Source: an uncultured Christensenella sp.
Lineage (GTDB): Bacteria > Bacillota > Clostridia > Christensenellales > Borkfalkiaceae
DNA: 64,000 nucleotides
Assembly: GCA_910583545.1 (NCBI GenBank)
Contig: CAJTXM010000002.1
Span: forward strand, 62,001 to 126,000
Direction: 5' to 3'
Below the pieces are notes generated by a model. The model had not been told where the DNA came from, searched no databases, and saw nothing but the letters and a program-made list of their open reading frames with translations. How positions within the stretch are numbered: the first letter of the stretch is position 1; each line of letters begins with the position of its first letter. This document shows, one piece after another, positions 49,642-57,469 of this stretch. The translations under genes and the position numbers were made by a program.

Positions 49642-50658
49642 TCAGCGTAATTTTTCAAAGAAATAATTTTTATTAAAAACACTTTCAATACTTTTTCCGG
49701 AACCGAGCGCTAAAAGCGCCTTCACGGTTGCCATTTCAAAACTCATATCGTAAGCTGTAATACAAGCATCCGAAAGCCCCAGCACACTTCCGTAAACGTT
49801 TGCACTGCTGTCGACCGTAGCTATAATTACTTCAATTCCCAGTTTTTTGCAATATGCAAGGAAGTTTTTGAAATTAGCCTCATCTCCTTCCGTGCAAACC
49901 GTTCCGCTATGATAGAGCTGAACCATAACCGCTTTCGGTTTTACTTTGTCAAATCTGTAATAATCGAAATTCAAAAGCGAATGGGCCTGAATCGTCACCA
50001 TATCGGTACACAGTTCCAAAGCTTCGCAAGACTGTCTCTTTTTTCTAAGATCTGACTGTTTCGGATTGTGTTCGTCGTCGTTGTACACAAACCTCCAACC
50101 CTTTATTTCTCCGTACGGAACGTTGAGAATGCTTTCGTATTCGCCGAGAAACTGAGTTGCGGAAATAAGCCTGCTTGCAAGATGTATCTTGCAGTTTTCG
50201 CCGTGATTTTCAAAACTGACGAATACTCCGCCGTAGTCTACGCTTTCAATAAACGTTACCGCACCAGCAAAATTTTCCACACCCCTGCTCCGTTCGTCAT
50301 CCAAAGGATAAAGCGCGGAAACCAGAACGAGAGGTATCGGAATATCGCAGAAAATCTGACTGAATAAGTTTGCCGTAAAACAAAGAGTGTCCGTTCCGTG
50401 AGTGAGTATTATTCCGTCATATGCCTCTTTATCGACGTTGTTTATACAGTCTTCCATCGTTTTTAAATCGTCCGGCTGCATATTTTCGCTCAATATATTC
50501 AAAGGTCGCAGAGTATCGAACTCAACTTCGCCGCCGAAACGAGTGCGGTATTTGTCTATCAATAAACTGCCCGTTTCGGCATTGAGATCGACGACCCCGC
50601 CGTTCGAAAACGACCCTATCGTTCCGCCTGTAAATATAACGCAAATTCTTTTTTTCAT
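49642..50658 (-). CDS. L-asparaginase
   Basis: A 338-residue type I/II asparaginase that splits asparagine to aspartate and ammonia. The first active-site motif FTGGTIG has Thr13, and the second, HGTDT, is at 87-91. A later KPKAVMVQLYHSGT block matches the family. There is no signal peptide, so it is cytoplasmic. It follows asnS by six bases, so asparaginyl-tRNA charging and asparagine breakdown sit in one transcript; this pairing is worth noting. No Shine-Dalgarno is seen. Confidence 0.9.
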   Translation of the reverse strand: MKKRICVIFTGGTIGSFSNGGVVDLNAETGSLLIDKYRTRFGGEVEFDTLRPLNILSENMQPDDLKTMEDCINNVDKEAYDGIILTHGTDTLCFTANLFSQIFCDIPIPLVLVSALYPLDDERSRGVENFAGAVTFIESVDYGGVFVSFENHGENCKIHLASRLISATQFLGEYESILNVPYGEIKGWRFVYNDDEHNPKQSDLRKKRQSCEALELCTDMVTIQAHSLLNFDYYRFDKVKPKAVMVQLYHSGTVCTEGDEANFKNFLAYCKKLGIEVIIATVDSSANVYGSVLGLSDACITAYDMSFEMATVKALLALGSGKSIESVFNKNYFFEKLR

Positions 50659-50664
50659 ATATTA

Positions 50665-52041
50665 TCAGAGATTTCCGACTGTTCTGGGATAAAGCAAAGT
50701 ATCTCTAATATTCTGCACTCCCGTTATATACATAAGCATACGTTCGAAACCGAGTCCGAAACCGCTGTGCGGAACGGATCCGTATTTGCGTGTGTCAAGA
50801 TATTCCGAATAAGCTTCAAGCGGAAGATTACGCTTAACCATTGCCGATTTGAGTTTTTCGAAATCAGCCTCTCTTTCACTGCATCCGATTATTTCTCCGA
50901 TACCGGGAACGAGTAAATCGGTTGCGGCAACGGTTTTATTATCTGAATTCTGCTTCATATAAAATGCTTTTATATCGGCAGGATAATCCGTCACGAATAC
51001 GGGTTTTTTGAAATATTCTTCGGTAAGATATCTTTCGTGTTCGGTTTGTAAATCACAGCCCCATTCAACAGGGTACTTAAATTCTTTACCCGATTTTTTA
51101 AGAACTTTTACAGCTTCGGTGTAAGTGATTTTACCGAATTCGCTCGCAACTACAAAATTGAGCTTTTCCAAAAGTCCCTTTTCTATTCTTTCGTCAAAAT
51201 ATGCAAGCTCGTCGGGACAAGCTGACATTACGTCTTTTATGATAGATTTGATAAAATCTTCGGCAATGCCGATTATATCGTCCAGATCGCAGAAACACAC
51301 CTCGGGCTCTATCTGCCAGAATTCTGCAACGTGACGCGTAGTGTTACTGTGTTCGGCACGGAACGTAGGACCGAAAGTATATATTTTACCGAGCGCCATT
51401 GCCGCACATTCGCCTTCAAGCTGACCCGAAACCGTAAGTCCTGCCTTGACGCCGAAAAAATCATCCGCGTAATATTCGCTCTCCGTCTTGCAGTCGGTTT
51501 TCCAGCCGTGCGTTGTCACCCTGAACATTTCGCCTGCACCCTCGCAGTCGCTGCCTGTAATTATAGGCGTATGCACGTATTTATAACCGTTTTTATTGAA
51601 ATATCTGTGTATTGCAAAAGACAGCGCGTTTCTCACTGCAAAAACTGCTTCGAAAAATTTGGTGCGCGGTCTTAAATGCGGAATCGTCCTTAAAAACTCC
51701 AAAGTATGGTGTTTTTTCTGCAAAGGATAATCGCTCGGACATCCGCCGAGCACCTGAATATTTTTAACGGAAATCTCAAATCCGTTTCTATCCGATGGAA
51801 TAAATGTCCCCTCCGCCTTTAAAGCGCAACCGACAACCAATGCGGGTTTTACTTCGCTTTCTGCAAGTTTATCCTTTTCTATTATCAGCTGTAAATTGTT
51901 TAAAGACGTACCGTCGTTAAGTTCAATAAACGAAATACTTTTAGAATCTCTCCACGTTCTGACCCATCCGCAAACGGTAACATCTGTTTGCACATAATCT
52001 TTACCGCTTTCAAATAATACTTTAATATCGGTATGTTTCAT
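50665..52041 (-). CDS. asnS: Asparagine--tRNA ligase
   Basis: A 458-residue class II synthetase charging tRNA-Asn. An N-terminal OB-fold anticodon-binding domain (VTVCGWVRTWRDSKSISFIELNDG) precedes the catalytic core with motif 2 (FGPTFRAEHSNTTRHVAEFWQIEPE near 227-251) and motif 3 (GFGLGFERMLMYI near 430). Motif 1 lies around residues 135-165. GAGG precedes the ATG. It begins after the rpmF terminator and shows no T-box or attenuator leader. Confidence 0.96.
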   Translation of the reverse strand: MKHTDIKVLFESGKDYVQTDVTVCGWVRTWRDSKSISFIELNDGTSLNNLQLIIEKDKLAESEVKPALVVGCALKAEGTFIPSDRNGFEISVKNIQVLGGCPSDYPLQKKHHTLEFLRTIPHLRPRTKFFEAVFAVRNALSFAIHRYFNKNGYKYVHTPIITGSDCEGAGEMFRVTTHGWKTDCKTESEYYADDFFGVKAGLTVSGQLEGECAAMALGKIYTFGPTFRAEHSNTTRHVAEFWQIEPEVCFCDLDDIIGIAEDFIKSIIKDVMSACPDELAYFDERIEKGLLEKLNFVVASEFGKITYTEAVKVLKKSGKEFKYPVEWGCDLQTEHERYLTEEYFKKPVFVTDYPADIKAFYMKQNSDNKTVAATDLLVPGIGEIIGCSEREADFEKLKSAMVKRNLPLEAYSEYLDTRKYGSVPHSGFGLGFERMLMYITGVQNIRDTLLYPRTVGNL

Positions 52042-52071
52042 AATATTACACCTCTGAATTTTTAATATTGC

Positions 52072-52099
52072 AAAAACGGACTGCTATAAGAGCAGTCCG
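52072..52099 (-). terminator. Terminator after rpmF
   Basis: CGGACTGCT and AGCAGTCCG pair (52099-52091 with 52085-52077) across a five-base loop, followed by five U on the minus strand. Confidence 0.85.
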
Positions 52100-52116
52100 C
52101 CAAAAAACGTTTTTTA

Positions 52117-52305
52117 TCAGTCTTTCTTTTCGTCCTTGGAAACCACTTCAACCTTGTCATAGAAGCCGCAATTTCCGCAAACCCTGTGAGCCTGCATCAT
52201 CGAATGGCAATGAGGGCACTCTACAAGCGTAGGCGCCTTTGCCTTATAATTCGCAAACCTGCTGTTTGTCCTTGCCTTTGACTGTTTTCCCTTAGGTACT
52301 GCCAT
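52117..52305 (-). CDS. rpmF: 50S ribosomal protein L32
   Basis: A 62-residue L32 of the zinc-ribbon type: AVPKGKQSKARTNSRFANYK followed by CPHC and CGNC pairs that bind Zn2+. Both pairs are intact, so this is the zinc-dependent form. It lies 15 bases after the DUF177 gene, in the order usual for Firmicutes, and ends at a strong terminator. Confidence 0.97.
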   Translation of the reverse strand: MAVPKGKQSKARTNSRFANYKAKAPTLVECPHCHSMMQAHRVCGNCGFYDKVEVVSKDEKKD

Positions 52306-52320
52306 AATATTTCTCCTTAA

Positions 52321-52728
52321 TTACTTATTATTTATTTCAATACCCGTACAGTCCTCTCCGCATAATAAAACGTTTGGCTGACTGAAAAGTATTGCGTCAT
52401 CTACGGCGGTCTTCAAATCGATACGAATACCGTCATAGCGATAGTTATCTGAATCGTCTTCGGTAACGAATAAAACATCAAATGATTTTTCAACGTCGAT
52501 TGCCGTATCTTTCAGGCAATACGAACACTGACCTTCGATGCGGTACTTCAAAGTAAAATTAACGCTTACGCTGTCATCCTCGTAGATTTCATATTCTCCC
52601 TCAATCTTTATGTTTCCGTCGATTTTGCACAGCGGAATAATACATATATCTTCGGGAGGAATATAATCGAAATCAAACGTTCCTTTATATTTTTTTAATG
52701 CGTTTAGTCTTTTTACTTCTATTTTCAT
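52321..52728 (-). CDS. DUF177 (YceD) domain protein
   Basis: A 135-residue DUF177 protein, which in other bacteria is linked to 23S rRNA processing and lies next to rpmF. The SVNFTLKYRIEGQCSYCLKDTAID motif near 55-75 with CxxC and the closing LCGEDCTGI block are characteristic. Together with rpmF it is a classic pair. The ATG follows a consensus promoter. Confidence 0.88.
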   Translation of the reverse strand: MKIEVKRLNALKKYKGTFDFDYIPPEDICIIPLCKIDGNIKIEGEYEIYEDDSVSVNFTLKYRIEGQCSYCLKDTAIDVEKSFDVLFVTEDDSDNYRYDGIRIDLKTAVDDAILFSQPNVLLCGEDCTGIEINNK

Positions 52729-52747
52729 ACCGAAAGCTGACTATAAA

Positions 52748-52776
52748 ATTATATTATAGGTTAATTTCTTTGTCAA
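52748..52776 (-). promoter_or_regulatory. DUF177-rpmF promoter
   Basis: TTGACA at 52776-52771, 17-bp spacer and TATAAT at 52753-52748, perfect to the vegetative consensus. Confidence 0.85.
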
Positions 52777-52805
52777 CTTTTTTTAACGGACAGCTACGGA
52801 AATTT

Positions 52806-54002
52806 TTATAAAAGTTCGGCAGTTTCCCTTGCGATGACCAATTCTTCGTTGGTGGGAATAACGAGAACGGCAACTTTTGAATCTTTCGCCGAAATTACTC
52901 TTATAGTGCCGTCGTTTTTCATAAGGTTTGCCTTATCGTCGAATCTGACGCCCAAAAATTCAAGTCCGTGACACACGTCCGCGCGCACGGTAGGCGTATT
53001 TTCGCCGATTCCTGCCGTAAACACGATACAGTCGAGTCCTCCCATAACCGCAGCGTACGAACCAACGAATTTTTTAGTCTGATACGCAAACATTTCAAGC
53101 GCAAGCGCGCATCTTTCGTTGCCATCTTCCGCTCCTGCACACAGATCCCGGAAATCGCTTGATACACCGGAAACTCCTGCAACTCCACACTTTTTATTTA
53201 AATACGTCACCATCTCAGAATGGCTTAAACCCTTCTTTCTTGCAAGAAACTCTACGGCAGACGCGTCGATATCTCCCGAACGGGTACCCATCATTACGCC
53301 TGCAAGCGGAGTAAAGCCCATAGAGGTATCTACGCACTTTCCGCCGTCGACCGCGCTTATAGACGAACCATTGCCCAGATGACAGGTAACAATTTTAAGC
53401 TCTTCCGGCTTTTTACCCAAAAATTTCGCTGCCTCCTGCGAAACGTATTTATGGCTTGTTCCGTGTGCGCCGTATTTTCTTACAGCATACTTTTTATAAT
53501 CGTCGTAATCTATTCCGTAAAGATAAGCCTTAGGAGGCATAGTTGCGTGGAAAGACGAATCAAAGACGAGCGCCATAGGCGTATCAGGCATAACTTCCAT
53601 ACACGCACGGACGCCTGTTGCCGCCGCGGGGTTATGCAGAGGTCCCAACTCAAAAGTCTTCTCCTCCAAAGTTTTCATAACTTCGGGCGTGACTTTTGTT
53701 GTCTTTTTGAAATATTCTCCGCTTGCAACCACTCTGTGCCCGACAGCGTCAATCTCTTTCATAGATTTAATCACGCCGATTTTGCTGTCTAAAAGGGCTT
53801 CGAGAACAAGTTTTATCGCCACTTTATGATCGGGCATATCGCGTTCGTATACCTTTTCTTTACCGTTGCCTTTCGCCTTCAAAAGCGAGCCTGAAATTCC
53901 TATTCTCTCGCATCCGCCTTTTGCAAGCACCTTTTCGGTTTCCATATCGAAAAGCTGATATTTAAGTGAAGAACTTCCTGCGTTTATAACTAAAATTTTC
54001 AT
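52806..54002 (-). CDS. ackA: Acetate kinase
   Basis: A 398-residue acetate kinase that makes ATP from acetyl phosphate. N-terminal MKILVINAGSSSLKYQ, the central GAHGTSHKYV near 179 and GVMMGTRSGD near 235 are the family motifs; the catalytic Arg and Asp positions look conserved. It is preceded by pta in the usual pta-ackA order, 15 bases away. The operon supplies ATP in fermentation and acetate. Confidence 0.97.
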   Translation of the reverse strand: MKILVINAGSSSLKYQLFDMETEKVLAKGGCERIGISGSLLKAKGNGKEKVYERDMPDHKVAIKLVLEALLDSKIGVIKSMKEIDAVGHRVVASGEYFKKTTKVTPEVMKTLEEKTFELGPLHNPAAATGVRACMEVMPDTPMALVFDSSFHATMPPKAYLYGIDYDDYKKYAVRKYGAHGTSHKYVSQEAAKFLGKKPEELKIVTCHLGNGSSISAVDGGKCVDTSMGFTPLAGVMMGTRSGDIDASAVEFLARKKGLSHSEMVTYLNKKCGVAGVSGVSSDFRDLCAGAEDGNERCALALEMFAYQTKKFVGSYAAVMGGLDCIVFTAGIGENTPTVRADVCHGLEFLGVRFDDKANLMKNDGTIRVISAKDSKVAVLVIPTNEELVIARETAELL

Positions 54003-54017
54003 TATATCACCTCGTAA

Positions 54018-55019
54018 TTATTCAGCCTGCAAAGCCGTAACCGCAACGGTAGCAACTATGTCTTCTACGTCGCAACCTCTTGAAAGATCGTTCAAAGGTT
54101 TGGCAAACCCCTGACATATGGGACCTATCGCCATATAACCGCCGAAACGCTGAGCTATTTTATAGCCTATATTGCCTGCGTTTATATTGGGGAATACAAA
54201 TACGTTGGCGTTTCCTGCGACCTTGGAATCAGGCGCTTTAAGTTTACCGACTTCGGGCGCTACCGCCGCGTCGAACTGAAATTCGCCGTCAAGGGCAAGT
54301 TCGGGAGCTTTTTCTTTGGCAAGCGCAACAGCCTCCTTTACTCTTGGAACGGTCTGTGTAAACTTGTCATCATTACCGCTGCCCTTTGTCGAGAATGAGA
54401 GCATTGCGACCCTCGGTTCGATTCCGGCAATCGATTTCGCCGTCTTTGCCGAAGATACTGCTATATCAGCAAGCTGCTCTGCGGTCGGCTCTATATTTAT
54501 AGCGCAGTCGGCAAATACCGCAACTCCGTCGGGATTGTATTTATGTTTTTCAGGCGCTATCATAATAAAACAGCTTGAAACAGTCTTTATTCCGGGAGCT
54601 GTTTTAACGACTTGAAGTCCGGGACGAAGAGTGTTTGCCGTAGAGTGGCACGCACCCGATACGTACCCGTCCACGTCGCCGGCTTTGAGCATAAGCGCGC
54701 CGAACATAGTCCTGTCCTTCGCCTGAGTCTGCGCCTCTTCTTCGCTCATACCCTTGGCCTTTCTTGCTTCGTACAAAATCCGAGCATACTTTGCAGTCTT
54801 GTCCGACGTAAGCGGATCTATTAATGTAATTCCTTTAAGATCGACTTCGGGAGCAACTTTTTTACATTCCTCTTCGTTACCGATAAGAACAATTTTTGCA
54901 ATTCCCTCTTTCGTTATCCTTGCCGCCGCCTCGACGACACGCCTGTCTTCCCCCTCGCAAAGCACTATCGTTTTTTTATTTGCCTTTGCTTTTGACTTGA
55001 TTTCATCAAGTAATGACAT
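54018..55019 (-). CDS. pta: Phosphate acetyltransferase
   Basis: A 333-residue phosphotransacetylase converting acetyl-CoA and phosphate to acetyl phosphate. VSGACHSTANTLRPGLQVVKT near 120 and MLSFSTKGSG near 206 are typical; the C-terminal GNANVFVFPNINAGNIGYKIAQR block is also clear. It is the short, single-domain form without the N-terminal regulatory domains. GGAG precedes the ATG. It shares its upstream region with divergent tmcAL. Confidence 0.97.
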   Translation of the reverse strand: MSLLDEIKSKAKANKKTIVLCEGEDRRVVEAAARITKEGIAKIVLIGNEEECKKVAPEVDLKGITLIDPLTSDKTAKYARILYEARKAKGMSEEEAQTQAKDRTMFGALMLKAGDVDGYVSGACHSTANTLRPGLQVVKTAPGIKTVSSCFIMIAPEKHKYNPDGVAVFADCAINIEPTAEQLADIAVSSAKTAKSIAGIEPRVAMLSFSTKGSGNDDKFTQTVPRVKEAVALAKEKAPELALDGEFQFDAAVAPEVGKLKAPDSKVAGNANVFVFPNINAGNIGYKIAQRFGGYMAIGPICQGFAKPLNDLSRGCDVEDIVATVAVTALQAE

Positions 55020-55131
55020 AGCAATCTCCTTAAAAATGCTTTATTTATCCGCAAGTTTAATGTATAATATCTCTGCGGACAGTTTTTACTGAATTATTAT
55101 ATATTAAAATTTCGGAATTGTAAAGTTTAAA

Positions 55132-56280
55132 ATGAAAATTTTGGCAATTATTTGCGAGTTTAATCCGTTCCATAGCGGACACGAATACTTGATAGAACAG
55201 GCAAAAAGAATGAGCGGCTGTGACGCTGTTCTGTGTATAATGAGCGGAAATTTTACACAGAGAGGCGAAATGTGTATTAACGGAAAGTATATAAGAGCAA
55301 AGCACGCAATACTCGGCGGAGCCGACTGCGTTATTCAATTGCCCGCCCCGTTTGCCGTCGCCCCTGCCGAAATTTTTGCAAGCGGAGCAGTCAAGATACT
55401 TTCTGCAATTCCCGATATAAAATATTTAGCTTTCGGTTGCGAAAATGCAGATCTCGATTATTATAAAAATGCCGAAATTTCTTTGAACGAAAGTGAAAAT
55501 TTTAAAACATTGCTTCAGAACGGCTTGAACGAAGGCGACAGTTATGTCAAAAGTTATTCACGGGCTTTTTCCTCCTGCGGAGGAGACGTACGCATTGTCA
55601 GACAGCCCAATAACGTTCTTGGTCTGGAATATGTAAAATCTATTTTAAAGCTAAACAGTAAAATTAAAATTTTACCTATACAACGAATCGGCGGTAATTT
55701 CAGCGACGGAACCGTTTATGAAAATTATTCTTCCGCTTTTGCAATAAGAAACGGTTTGAACAATGAAAAGGTCAAAAAATGTGTTCCCGAATTTGTTTTA
55801 AACGACTTACCGAAGCAATTTGAAACAAACGAATACGAAAATTATTTAAGATATGTTCTCTTTAATTCCGAGAAGAGCGAATTAAAGAGAATTTACGGTT
55901 GCGGCGAGGGACTTGAAAACAAGCTTAAAAGTCTTGAAAATATGCCTTTCGGGGATATTATCAGACACACCACGTCGAAACGCTACTCCTCTTCGCGCAT
56001 ACGCAGAATTCTTTGCGCCAACGCGCTTGAACTGTATAGGGACGATTGCGAAAAATATTTAAGCGCAAACTTATATATCAAACCACTTGCAGTTAAAAGG
56101 CTGGCAGCCGATAAAATCTTATCCGCACTTTCAAAATCAAAGTATCCCGTTGTAACGGGCATTGATACAGAAAATCTTAACACGACGGCAAAGGAATGCT
56201 TTGAGCAAGACAGAAAAGAGTTTGAAATGTACAATTTCCTGACGCACTCTGATAACAAAGATTATATGGTTATAATATAA
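55132..56280 (+). CDS. tmcAL: tRNA(Met) cytidine acetate ligase
   Basis: A 382-residue nucleotidyltransferase-fold enzyme (TmcAL, formerly YlbM) that acetylates C34 of elongator tRNA-Met using acetate and ATP. FNPFHSGHEYLIEQ at 10-23 holds the HxGH active-site motif; MSGNFTQRGE near 38 and TSKRYSSSRIRRIL near 283 are family signatures. It stands divergent from pta-ackA and on the same block as DUF177-rpmF, as ylbM does in Bacillus. The acetate it uses could come directly from AckA, an inference from context. No Shine-Dalgarno is obvious. Confidence 0.92.
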   Translation: MKILAIICEFNPFHSGHEYLIEQAKRMSGCDAVLCIMSGNFTQRGEMCINGKYIRAKHAILGGADCVIQLPAPFAVAPAEIFASGAVKILSAIPDIKYLAFGCENADLDYYKNAEISLNESENFKTLLQNGLNEGDSYVKSYSRAFSSCGGDVRIVRQPNNVLGLEYVKSILKLNSKIKILPIQRIGGNFSDGTVYENYSSAFAIRNGLNNEKVKKCVPEFVLNDLPKQFETNEYENYLRYVLFNSEKSELKRIYGCGEGLENKLKSLENMPFGDIIRHTTSKRYSSSRIRRILCANALELYRDDCEKYLSANLYIKPLAVKRLAADKILSALSKSKYPVVTGIDTENLNTTAKECFEQDRKEFEMYNFLTHSDNKDYMVII

Positions 56281-56284
56281 AAAA

Positions 56285-56316
56285 AGCACAGCGATAATTT
56301 TGTCGCTGTGCTTTTT
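56285..56316. terminator. Bidirectional terminator between tmcAL and the zinc-ribbon gene
   Basis: AGCACAGCGA and TCGCTGTGCT pair across an eight-base loop, with T-rich and A-rich flanks that suit both strands. It closes tmcAL on the plus strand and the converging zinc-ribbon gene on the minus. Confidence 0.85.
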
Positions 56317-56323
56317 ACTAATA

Positions 56324-56659
56324 TCAAAATGTAAATACAATAGCCATGCCTAGAGTAAATAGTACAATGTCAAGGCACGATATTATTATCCCTGCCAAGC
56401 CCAATCCAATCCCTGCACTACTTTTTCTAGATGCGGACTTGTTATAACCAATACAGCTAAAAATCAAACCCAAAATCGAAAGCCATCCAAAAAACGATAA
56501 CACAAAGCCAGCAATCGAAAAGCCACTGCACTTATTTTGTTTATTATGACCCTGACCGTTTACTTCGTTGCATGATACAAGCTTTCCTACCTGCACTCCG
56601 CAATAAACGCAAAAAACTGCCTTGTCGTCTATTTGTTTCCCGCAATTATAGCAAAACAC
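56324..56659 (-). CDS. Zinc-ribbon membrane protein (DUF4190-like)
   Basis: A 111-residue protein. It starts with a zinc ribbon (FCYNCGKQIDDKAVFCVYCG, two CxxC pairs) and ends with two membrane helices (about 48-70 and 80-108) separated by a small-residue loop, GIGLGLAGI, as in DUF4190 proteins. Function unknown. It faces a small XRE regulator across a control region with two operator copies, so it is probably its target. Codon use is more AT-rich than its neighbours. Confidence 0.8.
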   Translation of the reverse strand: MFCYNCGKQIDDKAVFCVYCGVQVGKLVSCNEVNGQGHNKQNKCSGFSIAGFVLSFFGWLSILGLIFSCIGYNKSASRKSSAGIGLGLAGIIISCLDIVLFTLGMAIVFTF

Positions 56660-56688
56660 AATTTCACCTCATCTGTTTAATATAAGTC

Positions 56689-56741
56689 AGTATATTCTCA
56701 ATATATTGAGAAGTCAAGCAATTTTCTCAATTTATTGGGAA
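56689..56741. promoter_or_regulatory. Paired operators and divergent promoters of the XRE/zinc-ribbon pair
   Basis: Two 18-bp palindromes, TTCTCAATATATTGAGAA (56695-56712, perfect) and TTCTCAATTTATTGGGAA (56724-56741), stand 29 bp apart. The first fills exactly the spacer of the zinc-ribbon promoter (TTGACT at 56717-56712, TATACT at 56694-56689). The second abuts the XRE start. The XRE protein is the obvious ligand of both. Confidence 0.75.
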
Positions 56742-56751
56742 AATGTTATAT

Positions 56752-56955
56752 ATGGATACTTTTGGAGAACGATTACATTATTTGCGTCAAGAAAAAAATG
56801 TTGGACAGGTTCAACTTTCAAAAGATTTGGACGTGAGTAAATCAATTATCAGCACTTGGGAACAAAACAAATGTGAGCCTACTTTATCAAAACTTGTAGC
56901 TATTGCTAAATATTTTAATGTTTCTATTGACTATCTTGCAGGATTGGAAGAATAA
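56752..56955 (+). CDS. XRE family transcriptional regulator
   Basis: A 67-residue single-domain Cro/CI-type protein: FGERLHYLRQEKNVGQVQLSKDLDV, recognition helix SKSIISTWEQNKCEPT, then a scaffold helix LAIAKYFNVSIDYLAGL. It has no sensor domain. Its own start lies by a copy of the putative operator, so it should be autoregulated as well as controlling the divergent zinc-ribbon gene. An in-frame ATG at 56743 is an alternative start. It is a phage-like regulator in form, but no other phage genes are nearby. Confidence 0.85.
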   Translation: MDTFGERLHYLRQEKNVGQVQLSKDLDVSKSIISTWEQNKCEPTLSKLVAIAKYFNVSIDYLAGLEE

Positions 56956-56995
56956 AAACGGAGAAGCGCCGCAGCGAATTTACGCTGCGGCGCTT
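56951..56995 (-). terminator. Terminator after rnpB
   Basis: AAGCGCCGCAGCG and CGCTGCGGCGCTT form a strong 13-bp stem with a six-base loop, followed by TCTCCGTTTTT on the minus strand. It also closes the XRE gene on the plus strand. Confidence 0.85.
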
Positions 56996-57004
56996 ATATA
57001 AATC

Positions 57005-57352
57005 TGAGATTAATCTATAAGCCGAGTTCTGTCGTGTACGGTTATCTATCTACTTTTGCAGTCGCCTGCAAAATCAAGCGATGTTCACGAATAAAAACGG
57101 ACGGGCAGCCCTGCCATTAAAAGCAGTCTTTATTCCAATCTTGCATCGGGTGGGGTTTAATTGGCTTCTTTCGTTGCCGAAAGAACGGTGAGCTCTTACC
57201 TCGCCATTCCAACCTTACAAGCTGAGCTTGCGGTATATTTCTGTTCACTTTCCTTGAAGTCGCCTTCACCTGCCGTTAACAGGCACCCTTGCCCTGCGAT
57301 GCTCGGACTTTCCTCACGCCGACTCAACGGAGCGCAACCGTATAATTAACTC
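57005..57352 (-). ncRNA. rnpB: RNase P RNA, type A
   Basis: The catalytic RNA of RNase P, which trims tRNA 5' ends. On the minus strand it shows the conserved GAGGAAAGTCCG and CAGGGCAAGGGTGCC near the 5' end, GTAAGAGCTCACCG and AAACCCCACCCG in the middle, and ACAGAACTCGGCTTATAG at the 3' end. The ends pair as P1 (GAG-TTAAT with ATTAATCTC). This is the A-type architecture, with its P6/P16-P17-like elements. Boundaries are approximate to a few bases. Confidence 0.95.
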
Positions 57353-57412
57353 AAATCAATTTTATTTTAACATAAATTACAATTAAAAGAAAGTAATTTT
57401 TATGATATTTTA

Positions 57413-57441
57413 TTGATTTTTTCAAGGTTTTGTTTTAAAAT
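57413..57441 (+). promoter_or_regulatory. pyk promoter
   Basis: TTGATT at 57413-57418, 17-bp spacer and TAAAAT at 57436-57441, with pyk reading right and rnpB reading left from the same spacer. Confidence 0.7.
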
Positions 57442-57469
57442 ATAACTACAAATATTTTGGAGCAAGTCA

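Noticed and set aside
56743..56955. XRE gene as part of a prophage or toxin-antitoxin module
   Set aside because: No toxin-like or phage genes lie nearby, and the divergent gene is a zinc-ribbon membrane protein. The operator architecture is better explained as a small regulator-target pair.
56964..56995. Strong hairpin as a separate small RNA
   Set aside because: It sits right after the 3' end of rnpB and has a U-rich tail, so it is a terminator.
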